Below are positions 1 to 7,783 of a stretch of 64,000 nucleotides of DNA, piece after piece. The translations under genes and the position numbers were made by a program. The stretch lies in contig NZ_LISW01000003.1 of NCBI RefSeq assembly GCF_001905735.1, positions 310,341-374,340 on the forward strand. Direction: 5' to 3'. Within the stretch, counting starts at the first letter, position 1. Every line of letters begins with the position of its first letter. The DNA is from Streptomyces sp. CB01249. GTDB lineage: Bacteria > Actinomycetota > Actinomycetes > Streptomycetales > Streptomycetaceae. The notes below the pieces were generated by a model. That model did not search any database, was not told where the DNA came from, and saw only the letters and a program-made list of their open reading frames with translations.

Positions 1-1
1 G

Positions 2-127
2 GTGATGGGCGCGATCTACAGCGCGAAGGACTCGTACTCGATCGGCTTCATGCTCCTGTCCGATCTGGCGCTGGCGGGCTGTGTGTACGCGTACGGGCGC
101 ATGCGGAACGTGCAGCGGGACGGGTGA
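2..127 (+). CDS. C-terminal end of a probable MFS nitrate/nitrite transporter (partial)
   Basis: Only the last 41 codons are inside the window, read in frame from base 2 to the TGA at 125-127. The fragment holds a small-residue stretch, one hydrophobic transmembrane helix (GFMLLSDLALAGCVYAY) and a short basic cytoplasmic tail, which is how MFS permeases end. The wording around AIYSAKDSYSIGF resembles the end of actinobacterial NarK-type nitrate/nitrite transporters, but so short a piece cannot prove the substrate. It lies upstream of matB on the same strand, separated by about 120 bp with a strong inverted repeat. Confidence 0.5.
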   Translation: MMGAIYSAKDSYSIGFMLLSDLALAGCVYAYGRMRNVQRDG

Positions 128-192
128 GGGGCGGGGCACGCACATCGGGCCTGAGGCGGACCGCGCGCGCCGGGGCGTGAGGCGGGCCTCAT

Positions 193-228
193 TCGCGCCG
201 GTTCCCGGGGCCCCGGGAACCGGCGCGA
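193..228. repeat. 36-bp perfect palindrome between the transporter and matB
   Basis: Bases 193-210 and 211-228 are exact reverse complements, with centre GGGG|CCCC and outer ends TCGCGCC/GGCGCGA. As RNA it would fold into a very stable hairpin with a minimal loop, so it may terminate the upstream transporter transcript. No T run follows on either strand. It ends 2 bp before the candidate matB -10 (TAGGGT, 231-236), so an operator role is also possible. Confidence 0.6.
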
Positions 229-230
229 TC

Positions 231-236
231 TAGGGT
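231..236 (+). promoter_or_regulatory. Candidate -10 element for matB
   Basis: TAGGGT is a plausible streptomycete -10 hexamer. A start point 7-10 bases downstream would fall at or just before the matB initiation codon, giving a leaderless or nearly leaderless mRNA. No convincing -35 is seen because the palindrome occupies that space. Confidence 0.3.
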
Positions 237-246
237 GCGCAGGGTG

Positions 247-1707
247 ATGCCACTTCTGCCCGCACTCCAGGACGCGTCCGGTCCGGCAGCCGCCCGCGAG
301 GCCGTCCGGTTCGACGACGTCACCCTCACCCACTCCGAGCTGGCCCGGGTCACCGACGCCCTGGCGGCCCGCCTCACCGGCGCGGGCCGGGTCGCCGTCT
401 GGGCCACCCCGACCGCGCACACCGTCGTCGCGGTGGTCGCCGCGCTCCGCGCCGGGGTACCGGCCGTCCCGCTGAACCCGAAGACCGGGGAACGGGAGCT
501 GGCGCACATCGTGGCCGACAGCGCGCCCTCCCTGGTCCTCGCCGCGCCCGACGACGTGCTTCCGCCCGCCCTGGCCGGACTGGCACGCCTGGACGTCACC
601 ACCGCGCCCCCGGACCCCGCGCCCGTCGCCGCCCTCCCGGAACCGGACCCGGAGTCCGCCGCGCTCGTCGTGTACACCTCCGGGACGACCGGCCCGCCGA
701 AGGGCGCCGTCCTCCCCCGCCGGGCGCTCGCCGCGTCGCTGGACGCGCTGGAGGACGCCTGGGGGTGGACCGCCGACGACGTCCTGGTGCACGCGCTCCC
801 CCTGTTCCACGTGCACGGGCTGATCCTCGGCGTCCTGGGCCCCCTGCGCCGGGGCGGCTCGGTGCGCCATCTGGGCCGGTTCTCGCCGGAGGGCGTGGCC
901 CGGGAGCTGGGCGCGGGTGCCACGATGCTGTTCGGCGTACCGACCATGTACCACCGGCTCGCCGAGGCGCTGGCGGACCCGGACGCGTCGGCCGGGCTCG
1001 CGAAGGCCCTCGCGGGCGCCCGGCTGCTCGTCTCCGGGTCGGCCGCGCTGCCGGTCCACGACCACGAGCGCATCGCGGCGGCGACCGGGCGCCGGGTCAT
1101 CGAGCGGTACGGCATGACGGAGACCCTGATGAACACGGGCGTACGGGCCGACGGGGCCCCGCGCCCCGGCACGGTCGGCCCGCCCCTGCGCGGGGTGGAG
1201 CTGCGCCTGGTCGAGGAGGACGGCACCCCGCTCACCGGCGCGGACGCGATCGGCGAGATCCAGGTGCGCGGCCCGAACCTGTTCACCGGCTACCTCAACC
1301 GGCCCGACGCGACGGCCGCCGCGCTCACCGCCGACGGCTGGTTCCGCACGGGCGACATGGCCACGCTCGACCCGGACGGCTATGTGCGCATCGTCGGCCG
1401 CAGGGCGACGGACCTGATCAAGAGCGGCGGCTACAAGATCGGCGCCGGTGAGATCGAGAACGCGCTGCTCGACCACCCCGGTGTGCGGGAGGCGGCGGTC
1501 ACCGGCGAGCCCGACGCGGACCTGGGCGAGCGGATCGTGGCCTGGGTGGTGCCCGCCGACCCGGCCGCCCCGCCCACCGCCGAGCAGCTGGCGGACCATG
1601 TCGCCGCCCAGCTGGCCCCGCACAAGCGGCCCCGCACCGTCCGCTACCTGGACGCGCTGCCGCGCAACGACCTGGGCAAGATCATGAAGCGGGCGCTCCA
1701 TGGCTGA
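247..1707 (+). CDS. matB: Malonyl-CoA (methylmalonyl-CoA) synthetase MatB
   Basis: This acyl-AMP-forming synthetase activates malonate (often methylmalonate too) with ATP and CoA, supplying malonyl-CoA-type extender units in the cytoplasm. The 486-residue protein has the AMP-binding P-loop VVYTSGTTGPPKG near residues 142-154, the A5 region ERYGMTETLMNT, the hinge region around GRRATDLIKSGGYKIGAGEIE, and the C-terminal catalytic lysine in NDLGKIMKR. The whole sequence closely resembles, as I remember it, S. coelicolor MatB. ATG 247 gives the family's usual N-terminus; GTG at 235 or 244 are alternatives. Its 3' end overlaps the next gene by 8 bp, so the two are probably co-translated. Substrate preference is inferred from family resemblance. 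Confidence 0.9.
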   Translation: MPLLPALQDASGPAAAREAVRFDDVTLTHSELARVTDALAARLTGAGRVAVWATPTAHTVVAVVAALRAGVPAVPLNPKTGERELAHIVADSAPSLVLAAPDDVLPPALAGLARLDVTTAPPDPAPVAALPEPDPESAALVVYTSGTTGPPKGAVLPRRALAASLDALEDAWGWTADDVLVHALPLFHVHGLILGVLGPLRRGGSVRHLGRFSPEGVARELGAGATMLFGVPTMYHRLAEALADPDASAGLAKALAGARLLVSGSAALPVHDHERIAAATGRRVIERYGMTETLMNTGVRADGAPRPGTVGPPLRGVELRLVEEDGTPLTGADAIGEIQVRGPNLFTGYLNRPDATAAALTADGWFRTGDMATLDPDGYVRIVGRRATDLIKSGGYKIGAGEIENALLDHPGVREAAVTGEPDADLGERIVAWVVPADPAAPPTAEQLADHVAAQLAPHKRPRTVRYLDALPRNDLGKIMKRALHG

Positions 1708-3052
1708 GCGGCTGACGGCACGCGAGGCCGTCGCCGCGCTCACCGACGGCTTCACGGAGCTGCCCGCCCCCGCCGGGGACACCGACGGCGACGGCCCGCT
1801 CGGCTGGACCGGATACGCCGCATCACGGGCCCGGGCCACCGCCCGTACCGGCGAGCAGGAGTCCGTCGTGCACGGCACCGCGACGGTCGGCGGACACCTC
1901 TGCGTGCTGCTCTCCTTCGAGTTCGGGTTCCTGGGCGGGTCGCTCGGGCAGCGCACCGGGGACCGCCTCGAAGCGGCGTACGAGGAGGCGATCACCCGGC
2001 GGCTGCCGCTCGTCTCGCTCATCGCCACGGGCGGCAGCCGGATGCAGGAGGGCATGATCGCGCTGACCCAGCTCCAGCGGGTCGCCCGTGCCTCGGCCCG
2101 GCTGCGGGCGGCGGGCCCGGCGCAGCTCGCGGTCCTGCGCGACCCGACGACCGGCGGCGGCTGGGCCACGCTGGGCGCGGGCGCGGACGTGATCCTGGCG
2201 GTGCCCGGGGCGCAGATCGGGTTCGCCGGGTCGCGGGTGCGTCCGGTGGACGCCGACCCCGCCGCGTACACCGCCGAGGGACAGCTCGCGGCCGGTTCGG
2301 TCGACGCGGTCGTGGCGCCCGGGGAGCTGCCGGGCACGGTCGGCCGCTGGCTCGGCCTGCTCGCCGCCGGGGACGCCCCATCCCCCGCCCCGGTCCCGGC
2401 GGCGCTCGCGGCGACGGATCCGCCGGAGACGGGCTGGGACGCGGTGCTCCGCGCCCGGGCGGCGGACCGGCCGCGCGCCGGGGCGTATCTGGATGCCTAC
2501 TTCGACGCGCGCCTGCCGCTGAGCGGTGACCGCTGCGGCGGCACGGACCCAGGGCTGCTGTGCGGCTTCGGGGTGCGCGAGGGGCGTGCGGTGGCGTACG
2601 TGGCGCAGTGCGGTACGGCGACGCGCCCGGCCGGTTACCGGACGGCGGCCCGGGTGATCCGGCTCGCCGACCGCCTCGGCGTCCCGGTCCTCACGCTGGT
2701 CGACACGCCGGGCGCGGCCAACGACGCGGAGGCGGAGCGGGCGGGCGCGGGGGCGGCCATCGCGGACGCCTTCGCGGCGGTGGCGGCGGCGAGGGTCCCG
2801 GTCACGACGCTGGTGATCGGCGAGGGCGGCTCGGGCGGGGCGCTGGCGCTGGCCGCACCGGACAACACCCACGTCACCCCGGACAGCTACTTCTCGGTCA
2901 TCGCGCCCGAACTCGCCGCCGCGATCCTGAAGCGCTCCCCGGAACGGGTCCGGGAAACCGCCGGCCAACTGCGGCTGCGCCCGCAGGACCTGGTGGAGCT
3001 GGGCGTGGCCCGCTCGGTCGTGGGCCCGCGAGCCGACGGGCAGGGGGCGTGA
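1700..3052 (+). CDS. Fused AccD/AccA-like acyl-CoA carboxylase carboxyltransferase
   Basis: The 450-residue protein joins two crotonase-fold carboxyltransferase halves. The first has AccD-type motifs (GGSRMQEG, DPTTGGGWATLG, IGFAGSRV) in roughly residues 60-185. The second has AccA-type motifs (VPVLTLVDTPGA, TLVIGEGGSGGALAL, SVIAPELAAAIL) in roughly residues 290-420. The N-terminal zinc finger of bacterial AccD is absent. Such proteins transfer carboxyl from carboxybiotin to acetyl-CoA, giving malonyl-CoA; biotin carboxylase and BCCP partners are not in the window. It starts inside the last codons of matB, which puts both genes in malonyl-CoA supply. A malonate decarboxylase-like activity is a less likely alternative because the motifs follow AccD rather than MdcD. 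Confidence 0.75.
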   Translation: MAERLTAREAVAALTDGFTELPAPAGDTDGDGPLGWTGYAASRARATARTGEQESVVHGTATVGGHLCVLLSFEFGFLGGSLGQRTGDRLEAAYEEAITRRLPLVSLIATGGSRMQEGMIALTQLQRVARASARLRAAGPAQLAVLRDPTTGGGWATLGAGADVILAVPGAQIGFAGSRVRPVDADPAAYTAEGQLAAGSVDAVVAPGELPGTVGRWLGLLAAGDAPSPAPVPAALAATDPPETGWDAVLRARAADRPRAGAYLDAYFDARLPLSGDRCGGTDPGLLCGFGVREGRAVAYVAQCGTATRPAGYRTAARVIRLADRLGVPVLTLVDTPGAANDAEAERAGAGAAIADAFAAVAAARVPVTTLVIGEGGSGGALALAAPDNTHVTPDSYFSVIAPELAAAILKRSPERVRETAGQLRLRPQDLVELGVARSVVGPRADGQGA

Positions 3053-3105
3053 AGCCTGGCTAGCGTGAACAAGGGGGCATTCACTCGTACGAGGAGATGA
3101 CCACG

Positions 3106-3903
3106 ATGCCCGCAGAGATGAGCGAGGGCACACCGTGCTGGGCCGACGCGACGTTCGCCGATCTGGAGGGCGCGAAGCACTTCTACGGTGAGCTGCTGGG
3201 CTGGACGTTCGGCGACTCGCTGCCGGAGTACGGCAACTACACCCAGGCCCATGTGGACGGCAAGGCGGTCGCCGCGCTGATGCCGCCGGGACCGGGCGGG
3301 ATGCCGACCGGCTGGTGCCTGTACCTGGCCTCGCCGGACGCGGCCGCCACCGCGTCGAAGATCCGTGAGAACGGCGGCACCGTCCTGGTGGAGCCGATGC
3401 GGGTGGGTGAGTTCGGCACGATGGTGCTGGCCACCGACCCCGGCGGGGTGACCTTCGGCGTCTGGCAGCCCGGCAGCCACAAGGGCTTCGAGACCGGCAT
3501 GGTCACCGGCGCCTTCACCTGGGCCGAGGTCTTCACCCGCGCCCCGGAGAAGGCGGACTCCTTCTTCCCGGCGGTCTTCGGGTACGGCGTGCAGCGCATG
3601 GTGGACGACGGGGCCGACTTCACGCTCTACGACCTGGGCGCCGACCCGGTCCTGGGCCGCATGAGGATGACGGAGGACTTCCCGCCGGAGGTCCCGGCGT
3701 ACATCAACGTGTACTTCGCGGTGGACGACTGCGACGCGGCGGTGGAGAAGGCGAAGTCGCTGGGCGCGACGCTGCGGTTCGGCCCGATGACCATCCCGTT
3801 CGGCAGGTTCGCCGCGCTCACGGACCCGCAGGGCGCGCCGTTCTCGGTGTTCGACAGCGGTACGACGGCCGGCGAGATGCCGAAGCTGGAGCGGGAGGCG
3901 TAG
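3106..3903 (+). CDS. VOC (glyoxalase/bleomycin-resistance fold) family protein with two repeats
   Basis: The protein of about 265 residues contains two tandem VOC modules, roughly residues 5-120 and 130-255, each with the beta-alpha-beta-beta-beta pattern and phrases such as FYGELLGWTF and VLATDPGGVTFGVWQPG. It resembles the actinobacterial Cfp32/Cfp30B-type proteins, cytoplasmic and of mostly unknown substrate. GAGGAG at 3091-3096 abuts the ATG at 3097 but is 9 bases from the ATG at 3106, which is why the latter was chosen. It ends 6 bases before the convergent MFS gene. No substrate can be assigned. Confidence 0.8.
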   Translation: MPAEMSEGTPCWADATFADLEGAKHFYGELLGWTFGDSLPEYGNYTQAHVDGKAVAALMPPGPGGMPTGWCLYLASPDAAATASKIRENGGTVLVEPMRVGEFGTMVLATDPGGVTFGVWQPGSHKGFETGMVTGAFTWAEVFTRAPEKADSFFPAVFGYGVQRMVDDGADFTLYDLGADPVLGRMRMTEDFPPEVPAYINVYFAVDDCDAAVEKAKSLGATLRFGPMTIPFGRFAALTDPQGAPFSVFDSGTTAGEMPKLEREA

Positions 3904-3909
3904 GTCTTC

Positions 3910-5196
3910 TCACGCCTCGGGGTGGCGCGCGTCGTACCGGGCGAACCCGGGCCACCGCAGCGCGAGCAGCCCCACGGCGACGGCACACGCGATACCGCCC
4001 CCGGTCACGGCGAGACCCGGGGACGTCAGGTCGGCGGCGGACCCGGCGAGGAAGTCCCCCAGCCTGGGCCCGCCGGCCACGACCACGATGAAGACGCCTT
4101 GGAGCCGGCCGCGCAGCTCGTCCGGCACGGCCGCCTGGAGCATGGTGTTGCGGAAGACCATGGACGTGGTGTCGGCGGCCCCGGCGAGCGCGAGGAACAG
4201 GATCCCCAGCCAGAGCTGCCGGGTGAGCCCGAAGACGGCGACGGCGGCGCCCCAGCAGGCGACGGCGACCAGGACCGCGAGCCCGTGCCGCCGGACGCTC
4301 CCGAGCCACCCGGAGAACACCCCGCCAAGGAGCGCCCCCAGCGCCGGTGCGGCGACGAGCAGCCCGGTGGTCTTCGCGTCGCCCCCGTACCAGAGGACGG
4401 CGACGACGGGGAAGAGCGCGCGGGGCTGGGCGAGCACCATGGCGCACAGGTCGCTGAGGAACGTCATCCGCAGATTGGGCCGGGTCCCGAGGAACCGCAG
4501 CCCGTCCAGCACGGAGGCCCGCTTCCGGTCACCCGCGTCGTCCCGCTCGGGCAGCATGGAGGGCAGCCGCCACATCGCGTAGAGGGAGGCCGTGAAGGTC
4601 ACGGCGTCGACCCCGTACGCGGCGCGGTAGCCCCACCAGCCGACGATGAGGCCGCCGAGCATGGGCCCGACGAGCGTGCCGGTGGTGCTGGTCATCGAGT
4701 TCAGCGCGTTGGCGGCGGGCAGCTGCTCGGCCGGCAGCAGCCGGGCGATCATCGAGGAGCGGGCGGGCGAGTTGAGCGCGAAGCAGACGGCCTGGAGCGC
4801 GACGACCCCGTACAACACCCCCACCTGCTCGACCCCGGCGACGGTCACCCCGACGAGCGCCACCGACAGCAGGAACGACCCGAACGCACTGGCCAGCCCC
4901 AGCTTCCGCCGGTCCACGGTGTCCGCGATGGCCCCGCCGTACAGCCCGAACACCACGAGCGGCACCAGCGAACACGCCCCGATGAGCCCCACGGAGAACG
5001 CCGACCCGGTCAGGTCGTACACCTGCAACGAGACCGCGAGCGCGGTCATCCCCTGCCCGATCCAGGACACGGTGTTCCCGAACCAGAGCCGCCGGTAGTC
5101 GGGCGAGGTCCGCAAAGGGGTCAGATCGGCGAATATTCGCCCACGGGGCGCCGGTTCATCGGCGCTCTCGGCGGATTCGGTCAGGGATTCGGTCAC
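3910..5196 (-). CDS. MFS transporter, EntS/MFS_3-type exporter
   Basis: This 428-residue integral membrane protein has about 12 hydrophobic segments and the conserved start DYRRLWFGNTVSWIGQGMTALAVSLQVYDLTGSA-like region of the MFS_3 group, which includes the enterobactin exporter EntS and macrolide pumps; GGAIADTVDRRKLG is the loop 2-3 signature. Export of a small molecule or drug is the expected role; the substrate is not visible. The GTG at 5196 was chosen because the conserved domain begins about 25 residues later and codons further upstream run into the CAU tRNA. The gene stands alone and converges on the VOC gene. Confidence 0.8.
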   Translation of the reverse strand: MTESLTESAESADEPAPRGRIFADLTPLRTSPDYRRLWFGNTVSWIGQGMTALAVSLQVYDLTGSAFSVGLIGACSLVPLVVFGLYGGAIADTVDRRKLGLASAFGSFLLSVALVGVTVAGVEQVGVLYGVVALQAVCFALNSPARSSMIARLLPAEQLPAANALNSMTSTTGTLVGPMLGGLIVGWWGYRAAYGVDAVTFTASLYAMWRLPSMLPERDDAGDRKRASVLDGLRFLGTRPNLRMTFLSDLCAMVLAQPRALFPVVAVLWYGGDAKTTGLLVAAPALGALLGGVFSGWLGSVRRHGLAVLVAVACWGAAVAVFGLTRQLWLGILFLALAGAADTTSMVFRNTMLQAAVPDELRGRLQGVFIVVVAGGPRLGDFLAGSAADLTSPGLAVTGGGIACAVAVGLLALRWPGFARYDARHPEA

Positions 5197-5255
5197 GCGG
5201 AATGGTATCGACCACCCACCGGCGCGTATGCGCCGGTCGGATCGATTCTGCTCGG

Positions 5256-5329
5256 TGGGGCGGGTGGGACTCGAACCCACGGCCGACGGATTATGAGTCC
5301 GCTGCTCTAACCGGCTGAGCTACCGCCCC
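5256..5329 (-). tRNA. tRNA with CAU anticodon (elongator Met or Ile2)
   Basis: A 74-base cloverleaf: acceptor arms GGGGCGG (5323-5329) and CCGCCCC (5257-5263) pair fully, discriminator A is at 5256, the T arm carries GTTCGAGTC and the anticodon loop reads CTCATAA. A CAU anticodon can mean elongator methionine, or isoleucine if the C is converted to lysidine. The Met/Ile2 choice needs comparison with the other CAU tRNAs of the genome. CCA is not encoded. Confidence 0.9.
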
Positions 5330-5462
5330 GTCTCGGCGTGGCGCGTACAAGTGTGCGCACCGTCTGCCGCAGCATAGCCGGTCATACGATCTCCCGCTGC
5401 GGCTGCCCGGCTGCTGATGACCATGAAGACGGCGCCGCTCGCCGACCGGTTCCGGGCACACG

Positions 5463-5485
5463 AAAAAGGACCCCGAAGGGGGTCC
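5463..5485 (-). terminator. Rho-independent terminator of the tRNA-Asn pair
   Basis: On the minus strand, GGACCCC pairs with GGGGTCC around the four-base loop at 5475-5478 and is followed by TTTTT (5463-5467). It lies 11 bases past the 3' end of the downstream tRNA-Asn. This is a textbook intrinsic terminator, one of few in the window with a real T run. Confidence 0.85.
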
Positions 5486-5496
5486 TCTTCCGATCG

Positions 5497-5569
5497 CTCC
5501 CCCGACTGGACTCGAACCAGTAACCCTCCGGTTAACAGCCGAATGCTCTGCCAATTGAGCTACAGGGGA
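5497..5569 (-). tRNA. tRNA-Asn (GUU), downstream copy
   Basis: A 73-base cloverleaf with acceptor arms TCCCCTG/CGGGGGA (one G-U pair), discriminator G at 5497, D-arm GTAGCTCAATTGGCAGAGC, anticodon loop CTGTTAA (anticodon GUU) and T-arm GGTTCGAGTCC. The anticodon stem is TTCGG/CCGGA. It is 5 bases from the second copy, so both probably come from one transcript ending at the terminator at 5463-5485. Confidence 0.95.
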
Positions 5570-5574
5570 TCGCG

Positions 5575-5647
5575 CTCCCCCGACTGGACTCGAACCAGTA
5601 ACCTGCCGGTTAACAGCCGGCTGCTCTGCCAATTGAGCTACAGGGGA
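5575..5647 (-). tRNA. tRNA-Asn (GUU), upstream copy
   Basis: Same acceptor, D and T arms as its neighbour and the same anticodon loop CTGTTAA. The anticodon stem differs, GCCGG/CCGGC, so the 27-43 pair is G-C here and U-A in the other copy while pairing is kept. Transcription runs toward lower coordinates. Confidence 0.95.
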
Positions 5648-5715
5648 TTGCTGCGGTGCCTCGAACGTACCTGCCTGGCGGATGCCGGGCGGCGCGCGCT
5701 CGCTGCGACACATAC

Positions 5716-5745
5716 ATTAGCGCAAGCAGGGGGGTGCTTTGCCAA
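5716..5745 (-). promoter_or_regulatory. Candidate promoter for the tRNA-Asn pair
   Basis: Read on the minus strand, TTGGCA (5740-5745) and GCTAAT (5716-5721) are separated by 18 bases, a good match to a housekeeping -35/-10 pair. It lies about 70 bases upstream of the first tRNA and in an unusually AT-rich patch. Confidence 0.4.
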
Positions 5746-5827
5746 TCGGTATCGGCCGGGGTGATCTCGGGCGTCTGCGGGTAGGCGGGCAGCACACGTC
5801 GCACGGAGCGAAGGAAGGGTGGCAGCC

Positions 5828-6133
5828 ATGCGGTACCGGCTCACGTTCATCGCCGGAGTGGCCCTCGGTTACGTGCTCGGCACGCGGGCCGGGCGCGAGC
5901 GTTACGAGCAGCTGAAGAAGTCCGCGCGCCAGTTCGCCCAGAACCCGGCCGTGCGCAACACCTGCGAGACCGCGGCCCAGAGCGGCCGGGAGTTCGCGGG
6001 GAAGGCGTACCACGCCGTGGGCGAGAAGGTCGGCGACAAGGTGCCGGCGTCCGTGACGGACCGGGTCCGGTCCTTCCGGGGACGCGGGAACGGGAACGGC
6101 GTGGAGGACGACTGGGGGACGACCAACACCTAG
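5828..6133 (+). CDS. Small YtxH-like membrane-anchored protein
   Basis: The 101-residue protein begins with a single membrane segment of the type YRLTFIAGVALGYVLGTRAG followed at once by RERYEQLKKSARQF, the usual opening of actinobacterial YtxH-domain proteins, then a charged helical tail that ends in a low-complexity G/N stretch. GGAAGGG at 5813-5819 lies 8 bases before ATG 5828, better than the in-frame GTG at 5819. The family is conserved but has no established biochemical role; a membrane-tethered stress or envelope function is usually supposed. It is followed on the same strand by the sugar kinase. Confidence 0.7.
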   Translation: MRYRLTFIAGVALGYVLGTRAGRERYEQLKKSARQFAQNPAVRNTCETAAQSGREFAGKAYHAVGEKVGDKVPASVTDRVRSFRGRGNGNGVEDDWGTTNT

Positions 6134-6202
6134 CCGGCCCCGCCGTCGCTTCTGCCGCACCACCGGTACGGGAAACCTCCGGGGGTGCGGCAGAATCTGT
6201 GT

Positions 6203-7648
6203 ATGGGCATAGTCGCCGGCTTGGACAGTTCTTCCGCGTTCACACACATCGTGGTCTGCGATACGGACACGGGCGCCGTACTGCGCGAGGGGTACGCCCC
6301 GCACCCCGTCGAGGCCAAGGCCACCGAGGCCGACCCGCAGGCGTGGCTGCTCTCCCTGGGGGAGGCCGCCACCGGCGGGCTGCTCGAAGGGGTGCAGGCC
6401 ATCGGCGTGTCCGCGCAGCAGCACGGGCTCGTCCCCCTGGACCACCAGGGCAATCTCGTACGCCCGGCGCTGCTCGGCAACGACAAGCGGGCGCAGGCCG
6501 CCGCGGCCGATCTGATCGACGGGCTGGGCGGGCGGCAGGCGTGGGCCGAGGCGGTCGGCGCGGTGCCGCAGTCCGCGCAGCCGGTGGCGAAGCTGCGCTG
6601 GCTGGCGCGGTCCGAGCCGGAGCAGGCGCAGCGGGTGGCGGCGGTGCTCCAGCCGCACGACTGGCTGGTGTGGCAGCTGCTCGGGCGGCCGGCCCGGCGG
6701 ACCACCGACCGGGGTGCCGCGTCCGGCACGGGCTACTGGTCGGCGGGGACGGAGTCCTACCGGCCGGACCTGGTGGAGCTGGCGCTCGGGCACGAGGCCG
6801 CGCTGCCGGAGGTGCTCGGTCCGTCCGACGCCGCCGGGATGACGCCGGAGGGGCTGCTGATCTCCGCGGGGACCGGCGAGACGATGGCGGCGGCCTTCGG
6901 GCTGGGCGTCGGGGTCGGGGACGCGGTCGTGTCGCTGGGGGCCTCGGGCTCCGTGATGGCCGTGCACCACGAGGCGCTGGCCGATCCGACCGGGATGATC
7001 ACGTCGTTCGCCGACGCGACGGGCATGCACCTGCCGGTGGTCCACACGTCGAATGCCGTACGCGCGCTGCGCGGGACCGCCGAGATGCTGGACGTGGAGG
7101 GGCTCGATGCCCTGTCCGCGCTGGCGCTGAAGTCGACGCCCGGCTCCTCGGGGCTCGTACTCCTGCCGTATCTGGAGGGTGAGCGGACCCCGCAGCTGCC
7201 GCACACCGCCGGGACCCTGTGCGGGCTGCGGCGGGAGTCGATGAAGCCGGAGCACCTGGCGCGGGCCTCGTTCGAGGGGATGCTCTGCTCGCTCGCGGAC
7301 GCGCTCGATGTGCTGCGCGGCCGGGGCGTGGAGGTGCGGCGGGTGTTCCTGCTGGGCGCGGCGGCCGAGCTGCCCGCGGTGCAGCAGCTGGCGCCCGCGC
7401 TGCTGGGGACGCAGGTGGTCGTGCCGCAGCCCGCCCAGTACGCGGCGCTGGGCGCGGCCCGGCAGGCGGCATGGGCGCTCGGGGTCTCGCAGGGGGCGCT
7501 CGACGGGCGCACTCCCCCGGCCTGGCAGGGCGCGGCGGCGCAGGTGCTGGAGCCCGGCGAGGAGCTGCCCGTGGGGCAGGCGGTGCGCCAGCAGTACATC
7601 GCGACGCGGGACCAGATTCACCCGGGAGCGTTCGACCCGGCACAGTGA
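6203..7648 (+). CDS. FGGY-family carbohydrate kinase (xylulokinase-like)
   Basis: The 481-residue cytoplasmic kinase belongs to the FGGY/xylulokinase group, which phosphorylates pentuloses or related polyols with ATP. It shows the N-terminal phosphate-binding strand GIVAGLDSSS, the substrate-region motif GVSAQQHGLVPLD, the FGGY_N end near GLLISAGTGETMAAAFG, and the C-terminal ATP-site motif VFLLGAAAELPAVQQLAPALLG. No xylose isomerase or sugar transporter is adjacent, so the substrate stays open. ATG 6203 starts the conserved strand; CAGAAT at 6191-6196 is a plausible -10 with transcription beginning at or near the ATG, suggesting a leaderless mRNA. Confidence 0.8.
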   Translation: MGIVAGLDSSSAFTHIVVCDTDTGAVLREGYAPHPVEAKATEADPQAWLLSLGEAATGGLLEGVQAIGVSAQQHGLVPLDHQGNLVRPALLGNDKRAQAAAADLIDGLGGRQAWAEAVGAVPQSAQPVAKLRWLARSEPEQAQRVAAVLQPHDWLVWQLLGRPARRTTDRGAASGTGYWSAGTESYRPDLVELALGHEAALPEVLGPSDAAGMTPEGLLISAGTGETMAAAFGLGVGVGDAVVSLGASGSVMAVHHEALADPTGMITSFADATGMHLPVVHTSNAVRALRGTAEMLDVEGLDALSALALKSTPGSSGLVLLPYLEGERTPQLPHTAGTLCGLRRESMKPEHLARASFEGMLCSLADALDVLRGRGVEVRRVFLLGAAAELPAVQQLAPALLGTQVVVPQPAQYAALGAARQAAWALGVSQGALDGRTPPAWQGAAAQVLEPGEELPVGQAVRQQYIATRDQIHPGAFDPAQ

Positions 7649-7655
7649 GTGCGGA

Positions 7656-7722
7656 GGGACCGCGAAATTATGGACCGGGTCCGTTTTTTGACCTGGACTT
7701 GAATAAAAACGTTCGCGGTCCC
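7656..7722. promoter_or_regulatory. 11-bp inverted repeat enclosing an AT-rich spacer before the ABC exporter
   Basis: GGGACCGCGAA (7656-7666) and TTCGCGGTCCC (7712-7722) are perfect reverse complements separated by 45 bases. The spacer contains a second palindrome, GGACCGGGTCC (7672-7682), a run of six T, and TTGACC (7688-7693). The segment sits between the kinase stop and the ABC start. It could end the kinase transcript, act as an operator/promoter for the exporter, or form a leader structure. A -10 at normal spacing from TTGACC is not obvious. Confidence 0.5.
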
Positions 7723-7783
7723 GGTGAGCGGTGCCGGAAGATGGGTCGGCTCCCCCGACCTACGCCGACTCCGAGAGACACGC

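Noticed and set aside
247..3052. Possible polyketide or fatty-acid biosynthetic cluster around matB
   Set aside because: No ketosynthase, acyltransferase or carrier protein is near; only precursor supply genes are present.
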